The position numbers and the translations under genes are program-made. From a virus, in the IMG/VR virus record IMGVR_UViG_3300008259_000716, positions 1 to 21,154 of that record: 21,154 nt of DNA; one strand, given 5' to 3'. Numbering within the stretch: the stretch's first letter is position 1; every line of letters begins with the position of its first letter. The notes beneath the pieces are model-generated. The model saw nothing but the letters and a program-made list of their open reading frames with translations, was not told the origin of the DNA and ran no database searches. Below are positions 1-7,025 of this stretch, one piece after another.

Positions 1-2
1 CA

Positions 3-971
3 GCTGGTGGAACAGGTACAGCTGTGTCAGATAGCCCTTTGAGGGGAGCTTCCAATCCAAATCTTCCATCTTCTACAATAGATGACAAGAGAAAAGTAGA
101 CAATAGTGTTTTAAAATTTCCTGATGATCTTCCTGATGACTTTTATATATCTTTTAACACATTCAAGTATGTTAATGAAAGACCAGAAGAATCACGAAGA
201 ACTTTTAAATTTTATAAACCAATAGTATTACCTCTTCCAGCCAATCTTACAGACAGTGCCTCTGCATCCTACAATGCTGATAACTTATTCTACGCTGCTA
301 ATTTAGCAAAAAACACATTATCAACCATGGCAAATGAAAAAGGGATTGGCGGTACCGTGTCGTATATTGCTAGTAAGGAAGGGTATAATGACATTGTAAG
401 CAAGAGTATGGATGTTATGAAAAACATAGATGCATCCAATTTAGCTTTAGGTGCTGGAGTTAATATATTATCAGCTGTAGGCGGACCAGTTGCTGCGGCC
501 GCAAAAAGTGTAGCACAACTAACTTCCAATCCATTTCCTATAATGACTTTTCAAGGAACATCTTTCAAGCCTGCATTCACGTTTGACTGGGTATTATATC
601 CTGAATCGCTTTCTGAAGCAAAAAAAATAAAGAGCATAATTGGATTTTTTAGAAAAGAGATGTTACCTGAAAGGATGGAACAGAATACTTCTATTTTGAA
701 GGTTCCGTCCATTTTTGAAATAAAAATACACCCTTATATTGCAAGAGTGTTCAAGAGATGTGTACTTACTAATATGAATGTAGGTTATGCACCCAATGGT
801 CCATCATTCATTTATGATGTTACAGCTGAGGTAGGCTCTACTGAAAACCAAAAATATCCATCATCAGTTTCATTATCTTTGACATTTCAGGAAATTGAAG
901 TGTGGCTTGCAAACGATTATCTCAATGATGAGGAATTCTTTTTTGATCCTCGTCCAGAATTTTTTAAATAA
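3..971 (+). CDS. gp48: gp48/gp54-like baseplate tail-tube cap protein, 5' partial
   Basis: Likely the protein capping the central baseplate and seeding tail-tube polymerisation, as T4 gp48 and gp54 do. The C-terminal half has the tube-like pattern of that family: a segment around N-P-F-P-I-M-T-F-Q-G followed by F-T-F-D-W-V-L-Y-P, then a charged helix (E-A-K-K-I-K-S-I-I-G-F-F-R) and a closing beta region (S-L-T-F-Q-E-I-E-V-W). An Ala/Gly-rich hydrophobic stretch lies near residues 135-165, counted from the GTG at 24. The frame is open to the left edge and reads Gly/Thr/Ala-rich residues before that GTG, so the true start is probably upstream; GTG at 24 is possible but I judge it less likely. 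It lies 6 bases before gp53, and the hub genes follow. gp48 and gp54 are paralogues of one fold, and I cannot separate them firmly. Confidence 0.68.
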   Translation, partial: AGGTGTAVSDSPLRGASNPNLPSSTIDDKRKVDNSVLKFPDDLPDDFYISFNTFKYVNERPEESRRTFKFYKPIVLPLPANLTDSASASYNADNLFYAANLAKNTLSTMANEKGIGGTVSYIASKEGYNDIVSKSMDVMKNIDASNLALGAGVNILSAVGGPVAAAAKSVAQLTSNPFPIMTFQGTSFKPAFTFDWVLYPESLSEAKKIKSIIGFFRKEMLPERMEQNTSILKVPSIFEIKIHPYIARVFKRCVLTNMNVGYAPNGPSFIYDVTAEVGSTENQKYPSSVSLSLTFQEIEVWLANDYLNDEEFFFDPRPEFFK

Positions 972-977
972 TAATCA

Positions 978-1850
978 ATGGATAACTATTTCAAACACTA
1001 CCCTCTTGTAAGATATGGTAACACTGTATCTAATACAGTTTCTGTTAATTTATTAGCTAAAATAGCCTTCCAAAAAACCATTCAACAAAATTATGAAATT
1101 TTTCATCCCTACACATTAGAGGAGGGAGACAGAGCCGACACAATAGCTAATTATTATTATGGTGACCCTGGATATGATTGGATTGTTTATTACAGTAACA
1201 ATATTGTTGATCCATATTATGATTGGTTTATGGATACTCACTCTCTTAATAGATTTGTCGCATCAAAATACGGGTCATTAACTTCTGCTAAAAGGGACAT
1301 TAAGTTTTTTAGATCAAATTATCTTTCTGATGACTCAATGATAAGTCCAGCTGTGTATAGTGCACTTTCATCAAATCAAAAAAGGTTCTGGGCTCCTAAA
1401 ACTGGACAAAATAATAGTATATTAAGATACGAGAGAAAAAGAGAAGATATTATATTCCAGACAAATAAAATTCAACGACTATCTATCTCCCTTGTAGGAA
1501 ACACCTCATTTTCTAACAACGAGTATGTTTTTCAAACTAGTGGTGTTACTACTGTAGGATCTGCAAGTGTTGTTTTTGCAAATTCTTCAGTGTGTATTGT
1601 TTCAAATATTCTCGGTACAATATCAACGTCTAACAACTTAAAAGGTGGAAATAGCTCAGCTAATGCAACAGTATCATCTATCAACACAATATCAACAAGT
1701 ATCTCTTCTGATATACAGTCTTATTTTGAACCGGTGAGTTTTTTTGATTATGAAAATGAGATTAACGAGGAAAAGAAAAATATTAGGTTGATAGATGCAG
1801 TATATGTGTCTGCTATTGAAAGAGAGTTTAAAAAACTATTATCATCATGA
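978..1850 (+). CDS. gp53: gp53-like baseplate wedge protein
   Basis: Baseplate wedge subunit that joins neighbouring wedges around the hub in T4-like phages. The N-terminal 110 residues match the gp53 pattern: F-K-H-Y-P-L-V-R-Y at residues 5-13, then a LysM-like segment with D-T-I-A-N-Y-Y-Y-G-D-P-G-Y-D-W at 54-68 and a D-P-Y-Y-D-W repeat of the aromatic pattern. At 290 residues it is longer than T4 gp53 (about 200). The extra length is mostly a Ser/Asn/Val-rich insert at roughly residues 165-245, containing N-E-Y-V-F-Q-T-S-G, which resembles modules in the gp7- and gp8-like proteins downstream. The C-terminus (I-R-L-I-D-A-V-Y-V) returns to a gp53-like ending. The stop overlaps the next start (ATGA), indicating translational coupling. 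Confidence 0.82.
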   Translation: MDNYFKHYPLVRYGNTVSNTVSVNLLAKIAFQKTIQQNYEIFHPYTLEEGDRADTIANYYYGDPGYDWIVYYSNNIVDPYYDWFMDTHSLNRFVASKYGSLTSAKRDIKFFRSNYLSDDSMISPAVYSALSSNQKRFWAPKTGQNNSILRYERKREDIIFQTNKIQRLSISLVGNTSFSNNEYVFQTSGVTTVGSASVVFANSSVCIVSNILGTISTSNNLKGGNSSANATVSSINTISTSISSDIQSYFEPVSFFDYENEINEEKKNIRLIDAVYVSAIEREFKKLLSS

Positions 1851-3130
1851 ATATACAACCCTCTCAGTGTATTATAAAAAGTATTTCTATTAAAACACAG
1901 AACAATCAAGTCATAAACCAAGATAATAATTTTCTTGAATTTTTTGGATCACTAGACATATATCAAAATATGTTCAGTCCATTTTTAACAGCAGAATTAA
2001 TTATTCTTGATGGTGCAAGTTTTATAGAAAAATATAACATTTCAGGCAATGAAGATTTTGAAATTGAGTTCCAAGGATATGGTACTGAAGATACAAGTAA
2101 ATATAAATTTAAAATAGCAGAGTTGGTTACAAGTATATTATTACCAAATTTACGTGCTAAGCAAGTAGCAATGAGACTAGTAAGTGAAGAATTCTTAGTA
2201 GACTGTAGTACATCTATTTCTAAAAGTTATAGTATATCAACGAAGGAGATTATTAATGATATTGTAAAAATATTTTTGAAGTCAAATAAAAAAATGTTTA
2301 TTGAGGAATCAAAAAGTAGTCCTACTATTGTTATCCCTTATCTATCCCCTTTTAAGGCATTGGACTTCATAAAGCAGAGAACAGTATCCGAAAAATATAA
2401 GTCATCATCCTTTTTATTTTTTGAAAATAGCAATGGTTTCAACTTTGCAACCGTTGAGGGTATTGTTGATAAAGAATCCAAAAAGAAGATACAAGAATTT
2501 TTTCAATTTGAAGCTGTATCAAATAGTATTAAAGGTCCATTGCGCACAGATAGTGATTTGCACCATATTTTTTCAAATTACACAGTATCATCCAATTTCG
2601 ATTTGATTGCTACATTTAAAAACGGAGGACTAAAAAACAACGTTTCTCAATATGACCTGACAACAAAAAAATATCAATCCAGACTTTTTTTAAATCAACC
2701 AGGATCTAGTATTTTTATTGATACTACTTCAAATCAGAATCCACTTGTATCACAAAGCGTATTTCAACAATATTCTTCTAATAACTCAAAACCATTATTA
2801 ATACCATTTTCCAAGTATAGAGACACTAATAATTCCACATCTAATTTTATATTTGATAATGTTGCTGAAAGAATATGTTTTGCTAGTTTATTTACACAAA
2901 AAAGAACGTACATTGATATACCTGGCAATGTCTTACTTGGGGCAGGGTCTGTGATAAACCTAAATGTACCAAGGACTAATGCTTTACAGACTAACAAAGA
3001 GCTTAATGATATGGATAGTGGTTTATATCTTGTAACAGCTTGTAAACACAGTATTACTAACGCTGATACAGCAAAATATGATACTCATCTAGAACTGATG
3101 AGAATTGGAAGAGGAGTATTTGAGACATGA
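1847..3130 (+). CDS. gp27: gp27-like baseplate hub protein
   Basis: Predicted trimeric hub protein forming the ring between tail tube and spike. The length of 427 residues is close to T4 gp27 (about 390). Visible support is an N-terminal beta-rich region (F-F-G-S-L-D-I-Y-Q-N-M-F-S-P-F near residues 32-46, then T-A-E-L-I-I-L-D-G), a second region beginning around S-T-K-E-I-I-N-D-I-V-K, and a later stretch (P-Y-L-S-P-F-K-A-L-D-F-I-K-Q-R) of the kind seen in phage hub and VgrG/gpD-like proteins. It ends with a beta region, G-L-Y-L-V-T-A-C-K-H. Position is strong support: it is coupled by ATGA overlaps to gp53 upstream and to the gp5-like spike gene downstream. Sequence identity across gp27 homologues is low, so the call rests on pattern, size and context. 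Confidence 0.75.
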   Translation: MNIQPSQCIIKSISIKTQNNQVINQDNNFLEFFGSLDIYQNMFSPFLTAELIILDGASFIEKYNISGNEDFEIEFQGYGTEDTSKYKFKIAELVTSILLPNLRAKQVAMRLVSEEFLVDCSTSISKSYSISTKEIINDIVKIFLKSNKKMFIEESKSSPTIVIPYLSPFKALDFIKQRTVSEKYKSSSFLFFENSNGFNFATVEGIVDKESKKKIQEFFQFEAVSNSIKGPLRTDSDLHHIFSNYTVSSNFDLIATFKNGGLKNNVSQYDLTTKKYQSRLFLNQPGSSIFIDTTSNQNPLVSQSVFQQYSSNNSKPLLIPFSKYRDTNNSTSNFIFDNVAERICFASLFTQKRTYIDIPGNVLLGAGSVINLNVPRTNALQTNKELNDMDSGLYLVTACKHSITNADTAKYDTHLELMRIGRGVFET

Positions 3131-3921
3131 CAACATATGCAATAGGTGAAGAGGGGTTCAGGTGGTTTTTTGGGGTTGTGGAGGATAGAGAAGATCCTAA
3201 GAAAATAGGACGGGTTCGTGTGAGAATCTATAATGTTCATCCATTCACTTCTAGCGGTTCGCCAGATTTAGTTAACGTACCTACAGATCATCTACCTTGG
3301 GCAACGGTTATAAACTCAGTAATAAGTGCAGGTATCTTAGGAATTAACAGTGACGGTGTGGGCATCAGTCCTACGGGCATGATGGTAGGTACCACTGTAT
3401 TTGGTTTTTTTGCAGATGGTAGGGAAAGTCAGATCCCTGTAATTCTTGGTACTTTAGCCGGACTCACTGGTTCACAAGAAGATAATGAACTCCCTAAATC
3501 AGCTACAGGTATAAATTCAGCATCTCAAATTAAAGAATCAAAGAAAGTTAGCTCAGCTTCTCCTTTTCCAGGTGAACCTTCTCCTGCTTTCAATGCTAAA
3601 TATCCTTATAACAAAGTGCTGAGAACTGAATCTGGTCATTTGATAGAGATAGACGATACTGTTTCAAAAGAACGTATCCATATAATGCATAAAACCGGAA
3701 CATATGTTGAGATTGATGGGGAAGGTCAGGTTGTCATCAAGTCAGTAGATGATAGATTCGATATAACAACGAAAGATAACAACTCTATACCGGTTATTTT
3801 TGATAATGTTATAGAGTTTTCACCTTCTATACCTGAAGGACCGCATACAGAAGACCAACATAAAGAAATTGATAGTTGGAATGATAAATTAAAAGAGCTT
3901 TTGAAAAGAGAAAAGAAATAA
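3127..3921 (+). CDS. gp5: gp5-like baseplate hub/spike protein without lysozyme domain
   Basis: Central spike component that sits under the gp27-like ring and carries the PAAR tip. Residues about 10-115 form an OB-fold of the gp5/VgrG kind: F-F-G-V-V-E-D-R-E-D-P and K-K-I-G-R-V-R-V-R-I-Y near the start, H-L-P-W-A in the middle, then G-T-V-F-G-F-F-A-D-G-R-E and I-P-V-I-L-G-T-L-A-G. After a low-complexity linker, residues about 160-220 match the region leading into the spike of gp5/VgrG proteins (V-L-R-T-E-S-G-H, H-K-T-G-T-Y-V-E-I-D-G-E-G). The protein is 264 residues against 575 in T4: there is no lysozyme domain and only a short beta-helix stem. It ends in a charged Lys/Glu-rich helix. The stop overlaps the PAAR start (TAATG). 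Confidence 0.85.
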   Translation: MTTYAIGEEGFRWFFGVVEDREDPKKIGRVRVRIYNVHPFTSSGSPDLVNVPTDHLPWATVINSVISAGILGINSDGVGISPTGMMVGTTVFGFFADGRESQIPVILGTLAGLTGSQEDNELPKSATGINSASQIKESKKVSSASPFPGEPSPAFNAKYPYNKVLRTESGHLIEIDDTVSKERIHIMHKTGTYVEIDGEGQVVIKSVDDRFDITTKDNNSIPVIFDNVIEFSPSIPEGPHTEDQHKEIDSWNDKLKELLKREKK

Positions 3922-4211
3922 TGCCAGCAGTAACCAGAATTGGTGATCCAGATATAACTCACTGTAGCGGACCCGTTAGAGCTCAGGGTTCAGGAAATGT
4001 GTTTTGTAACGGTATCGCCGTTAGTCGTCAAGGAGATAACAATACTACTCATCTATTACCTGGCTCTCCTTGCCCACCTCACGCCGCTCCAATCACGGTT
4101 GGATCATCATCAGTGTTCATTAATAGTAAGGGATGTGGTCGGGTGGGTGACGCTATAACGGGGTGTACCTCAGTAGCAGGTGGATCTCCTAACGTTTTTG
4201 CTGGGGGATAA
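3921..4211 (+). CDS. PAAR-repeat spike tip protein (gp5.4-like)
   Basis: Small conical tip that caps the gp5-like spike and pierces the host outer membrane; the same fold tips T6SS VgrG spikes. The 96 residues match the usual size of a stand-alone PAAR protein (T4 gp5.4 is about 97). Features include A-V-T-R-I-G-D-P-D near the start, regularly spaced Gly, H14, H44, H54 and C82 placed as plausible metal ligands (PAAR tips bind zinc with three His and one Cys), and the typical ending G-G-S-P-N-V-F-A-G-G. Cysteines also occur at 15, 29, 51 and 72, more than most PAAR proteins have. The gene lies immediately between the spike stem gene and gp25, with its stop directly adjoining the gp25 ATG. Confidence 0.93.
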   Translation: MPAVTRIGDPDITHCSGPVRAQGSGNVFCNGIAVSRQGDNNTTHLLPGSPCPPHAAPITVGSSSVFINSKGCGRVGDAITGCTSVAGGSPNVFAGG

Positions 4212-4637
4212 ATGGCAACAACATATGCTGATAAGTTTACTGTTACTCCGCTGAGATCAGAGAGGTATAGTGATTTTTATAATAATTTAAGTAAAAATTT
4301 TGGAACAAAGGACATTGCTCGTCTAACCAATGAAGAGTCAGTTATCAACTCTTTAAAAAATATTATTCTTACTAGAAAAGGTGAAAGAGTATTTCAACCA
4401 GACTTTGGTTGTAACTTATCTGGGTTACTGTTTGAAAACTTTTCTAGATTCACATCCGATGCAATTGCAACAGAAATCAGAACTGCTGTTGAAAATTTTG
4501 AACCAAGGGTGAGAACCATCAAGGTTAAAGTTTCCGAATCACAAGACAATCACTCTATTGATATACAATTATTTTTTACTACTATAAATAATCCTGAAGA
4601 ACTATCCATTAGTTTTCTTCTATCAAGAATAAGGTAA
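4212..4637 (+). CDS. gp25: gp25-like baseplate wedge protein
   Basis: Baseplate wedge protein that contacts the tail sheath and is shared by myophages, T6SS (TssE) and other contractile systems. The length of 141 residues is near T4 gp25 (132). The defining stretch is present: residues about 43-75 run from N-S-L-K-N-I-I-L-T-R-K-G-E-R-V-F to Q-P-D-F-G-C-N-L-S-G-L-L-F-E, followed by a helix with A-I-A-T-E-I-R-T-A-V and the conserved E-P-R at the next strand (F-E-P-R-V-R-T-I-K-V). The start follows the PAAR stop with no gap, and gp6 begins one base after the stop. The gp25-gp6 pairing is the usual order in contractile-tail gene clusters. Confidence 0.95.
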   Translation: MATTYADKFTVTPLRSERYSDFYNNLSKNFGTKDIARLTNEESVINSLKNIILTRKGERVFQPDFGCNLSGLLFENFSRFTSDAIATEIRTAVENFEPRVRTIKVKVSESQDNHSIDIQLFFTTINNPEELSISFLLSRIR

Positions 4638-4638
4638 A

Positions 4639-6426
4639 ATGGCAAACTCATCTATTAATTTAATTGAATTAGATTTTCAAGGAATCAAATCCTCGCTGAA
4701 ATCTCACCTATCTAGCCAAGCTAAGTTTCAGGACTACGATTTTGATGGTTCGAATATGAGCGTGTTCTTAGATGTATTATCTTATAATACATATTTGAAT
4801 AGTTTTTATCTGAATATGGTTGCTAGTGAAATGTTTTTAGATTCAGCACAGCTTAGAGATAGTATAGTGTCTCATGCAAAAGAACTTAATTATCTACCGA
4901 GATCATTTAGGTCTGCTCAGGCTAATGTTAATATATCAATCACACCATCTACGAGTGTGTCATCGGTACTTATTCCATCTAAAACTTCATTTACATCTCG
5001 AATTGGTTCGAACACATTTAATTTTGTAACAAGAGATGCTATAGCTCTTACTGCGAGTAGTAATAATATTTTTTCTGCTACAAATATCACACTATATGAA
5101 GGTTCTTATGTTACAGAAAGTTTTATTAAAAATGATTCTATAACCAACCAAAGATTTTTACTTAACAATCAAAACATAGATACGACGAGTTTAGAAGTAG
5201 TTGTTTATGAAAACAGTGAAACAGATGTTTATAATTTTACTCAAGCATTTTCACTTTTTGGACTATCATCTAATACAAACAGTTTTTTCATTCAACCTGC
5301 TGAAAATGAACAATATGAAATAGTTTTTGGTGATAATATTTCTGGTAGAACCCCTCTTAATGGATCATTAATAGAAATATCATATAGAGTTTGTAACGGT
5401 GAACTACCTAATGGGTGTGACACATTTGTTAACAATTCTAGTATAGATGGACATTCTAATGTATCGATCACTGTTAACAAATCTGCTATAAGTGGTTCTG
5501 TGTCTGAAACTATTGAATCCATAAAGTTTAATGCTCCTAGAAGTCTACAGACACAAGAAAGAGCAGTAACAGAAAACGATTATGAAATTCTTTTATCTAG
5601 AGAGTTTACAGAAATAAGAGCTGTATCTGCATACGGTGGTGATAGAGAGAACCCTCCTCAATACGGAAAAGTTTATATTGCTGTTGATATTGAAGACTCC
5701 GACGGGGTTCCGGATATTAAAAAAACTCTATACAATAATTTTCTAAAAGATAAAGTACCTCTTGGAATAACAACAGAGATTACTTCTCCTGATTTCGTGT
5801 TTTTGAGAGTATTGTCTAATGTGTTCTTCAATAAAAATATAACATCCCAAACAACAGAGCAAATATCTACCAAGGTGAAAAACACTATCATCATCTTTAA
5901 TGATATATACCTTAACGACTTCAAATCCAAGTTTAGGTTTAGTAATTTTACTTCTGCTATAGACAACGCTGATTTGTCCATTATTAACAATGACACTACC
6001 GTTAATCCCTTTGTGTTACTCAGTTTAAAAACAAACACAAGTACAGATTTCAAATTCAATTTTAATACACCTATTTTAGAGACTACTCCAACTACCTCAT
6101 CTCATCCTTTAATAGTAGATAGAGGATTATTTTCAAGTTCATTTGTACAAAATGGATTGAACTGCCAACTAGAGGATGATGGTAAAGGAAATATTCGTGT
6201 AGTAAAAATAACCAATACGGAAATAGTAGAAGTATCTAAAATAGGTACAATAAACTATTCCACTGGAGAGATAATAATAACAAAATTATTAGTCGATAGT
6301 TTTACAGGTCCTGGAATAAAGATTTATATAAAACCAACCAGTCAAGATTATTTTTCTTCACAGAGAAACATATTGAAAATACAACCTGAAGATCTGATAA
6401 TTAACGTTACAGCGACAGAGATATGA
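4639..6426 (+). CDS. gp6: gp6 baseplate wedge protein (baseplate J-like)
   Basis: Main ring-forming wedge protein, whose dimers clamp into the iris around the hub. At 595 residues it is slightly shorter than T4 gp6 (660). The N-terminal region has the family pattern F-Q-D-Y-D-F-D-G-S-N-M, then L-S-Y-N-T-Y-L-N-S-F-Y-L-N-M and L-R-D-S-I-V-S-H-A-K-E-L-N-Y-L-P-R. The centre carries the baseplate-J signature: Y-E-I-V-F-G-D-N-I-S-G-R-T-P-L-N-G-S, I-S-Y-R-V-C-N-G, and an A-P-R-S-L-Q-T-Q-E-R-A-V-T-E-N-D-Y-E motif near residues 300-317. The C-terminal third is beta-rich and less conserved. It overlaps the next gene by ATGA. Confidence 0.93.
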   Translation: MANSSINLIELDFQGIKSSLKSHLSSQAKFQDYDFDGSNMSVFLDVLSYNTYLNSFYLNMVASEMFLDSAQLRDSIVSHAKELNYLPRSFRSAQANVNISITPSTSVSSVLIPSKTSFTSRIGSNTFNFVTRDAIALTASSNNIFSATNITLYEGSYVTESFIKNDSITNQRFLLNNQNIDTTSLEVVVYENSETDVYNFTQAFSLFGLSSNTNSFFIQPAENEQYEIVFGDNISGRTPLNGSLIEISYRVCNGELPNGCDTFVNNSSIDGHSNVSITVNKSAISGSVSETIESIKFNAPRSLQTQERAVTENDYEILLSREFTEIRAVSAYGGDRENPPQYGKVYIAVDIEDSDGVPDIKKTLYNNFLKDKVPLGITTEITSPDFVFLRVLSNVFFNKNITSQTTEQISTKVKNTIIIFNDIYLNDFKSKFRFSNFTSAIDNADLSIINNDTTVNPFVLLSLKTNTSTDFKFNFNTPILETTPTTSSHPLIVDRGLFSSSFVQNGLNCQLEDDGKGNIRVVKITNTEIVEVSKIGTINYSTGEIIITKLLVDSFTGPGIKIYIKPTSQDYFSSQRNILKIQPEDLIINVTATEI

Positions 6427-7025
6427 AACAGGTAGAAGACAATATTTCTTTACTGATAGAAAATCATTTTCCCAATTTTTACAAGGAATATGGAAACACG
6501 TTTATTGAGTTTGTTAAAGAGTATTACACTTGGACTCAACAAACTAACAATTCAATTTATTTTTCTAGAAACTTACTTGAGCATAGAGATATAGATAAAA
6601 CTCTAGAATCTTTCTTATATCATTATAAACTCAAATACCTAACTGGGATGCCTGTAAACGGAGTCTCTGATAGATTTAATATAAAACATTTTGGAGACTT
6701 TTACAAGACTAAGGGAACTGAGAGAGGAGTTAGTTTATTTTTGAAAAGAACATTTGATGCTAATGAAGTAGAAATATATGTTCCCAACAAAGATATTATA
6801 AAATCATCTGATGGTGAGTGGTATGTTCCAGTTTACCTAGAAATTTCTCAAACAATAAAAAATAAATCTTTTATTGGGAAATCTATAACAGGTTCTTCCT
6901 CAGGAGCAACGGCTATTGTCGAAGGTGTAGGTACTAAAGTAGTATCTGGAAAAGCTGTAGATATACTGTTTATTTCTAATATTCAAGGCTCCTGGAAGAG
7001 ATTTCTCAGTTGGAGATGTAGTTGA
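6423..7025 (+). CDS. gp7-position baseplate wedge protein, N-terminal part before a frameshift
   Basis: First 200 residues of a protein whose remainder continues in the +1 frame. The N-terminal region is a family common in marine T4-like phages: N-H-F-P-N-F-Y-K-E-Y-G, F-I-E-F-V-K-E-Y-Y-T-W, S-R-N-L-L-E-H-R-D-I-D-K-T, and D-F-Y-K-T-K-G-T-E-R-G-V-S-L-F. A beta module begins near residue 140. Homology-like sequence ends at about residue 190 (I-S-N-I-Q-G-S); the last ten residues (W-K-R-F and on) look like out-of-frame noise before TGA at 7023. Joined to the downstream frame the product would be 1008 residues, about the size of T4 gp7 (1032), and the order gp6, this gene, gp8 matches T4. The gp7 role is inferred from size and order, since marine gp7 is not well conserved. 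Confidence 0.7.
   Translation: MKQVEDNISLLIENHFPNFYKEYGNTFIEFVKEYYTWTQQTNNSIYFSRNLLEHRDIDKTLESFLYHYKLKYLTGMPVNGVSDRFNIKHFGDFYKTKGTERGVSLFLKRTFDANEVEIYVPNKDIIKSSDGEWYVPVYLEISQTIKNKSFIGKSITGSSSGATAIVEGVGTKVVSGKAVDILFISNIQGSWKRFLSWRCS

Noticed and set aside
24-26. GTG as the start of the first gene
   Set aside because: The frame is open to the left edge with a plausible Gly/Thr/Ala-rich N-terminus, so I treat the gene as cut by the window rather than starting here.
4583-4590. TATAAATA, a match to the T4 late-promoter core, 48 bases before gp6
   Set aside because: An all-A/T octamer is expected a few times by chance in 21 kb of DNA this AT-rich, and it lies inside gp25 coding sequence. Position upstream of gp6 is suggestive but not enough to call.
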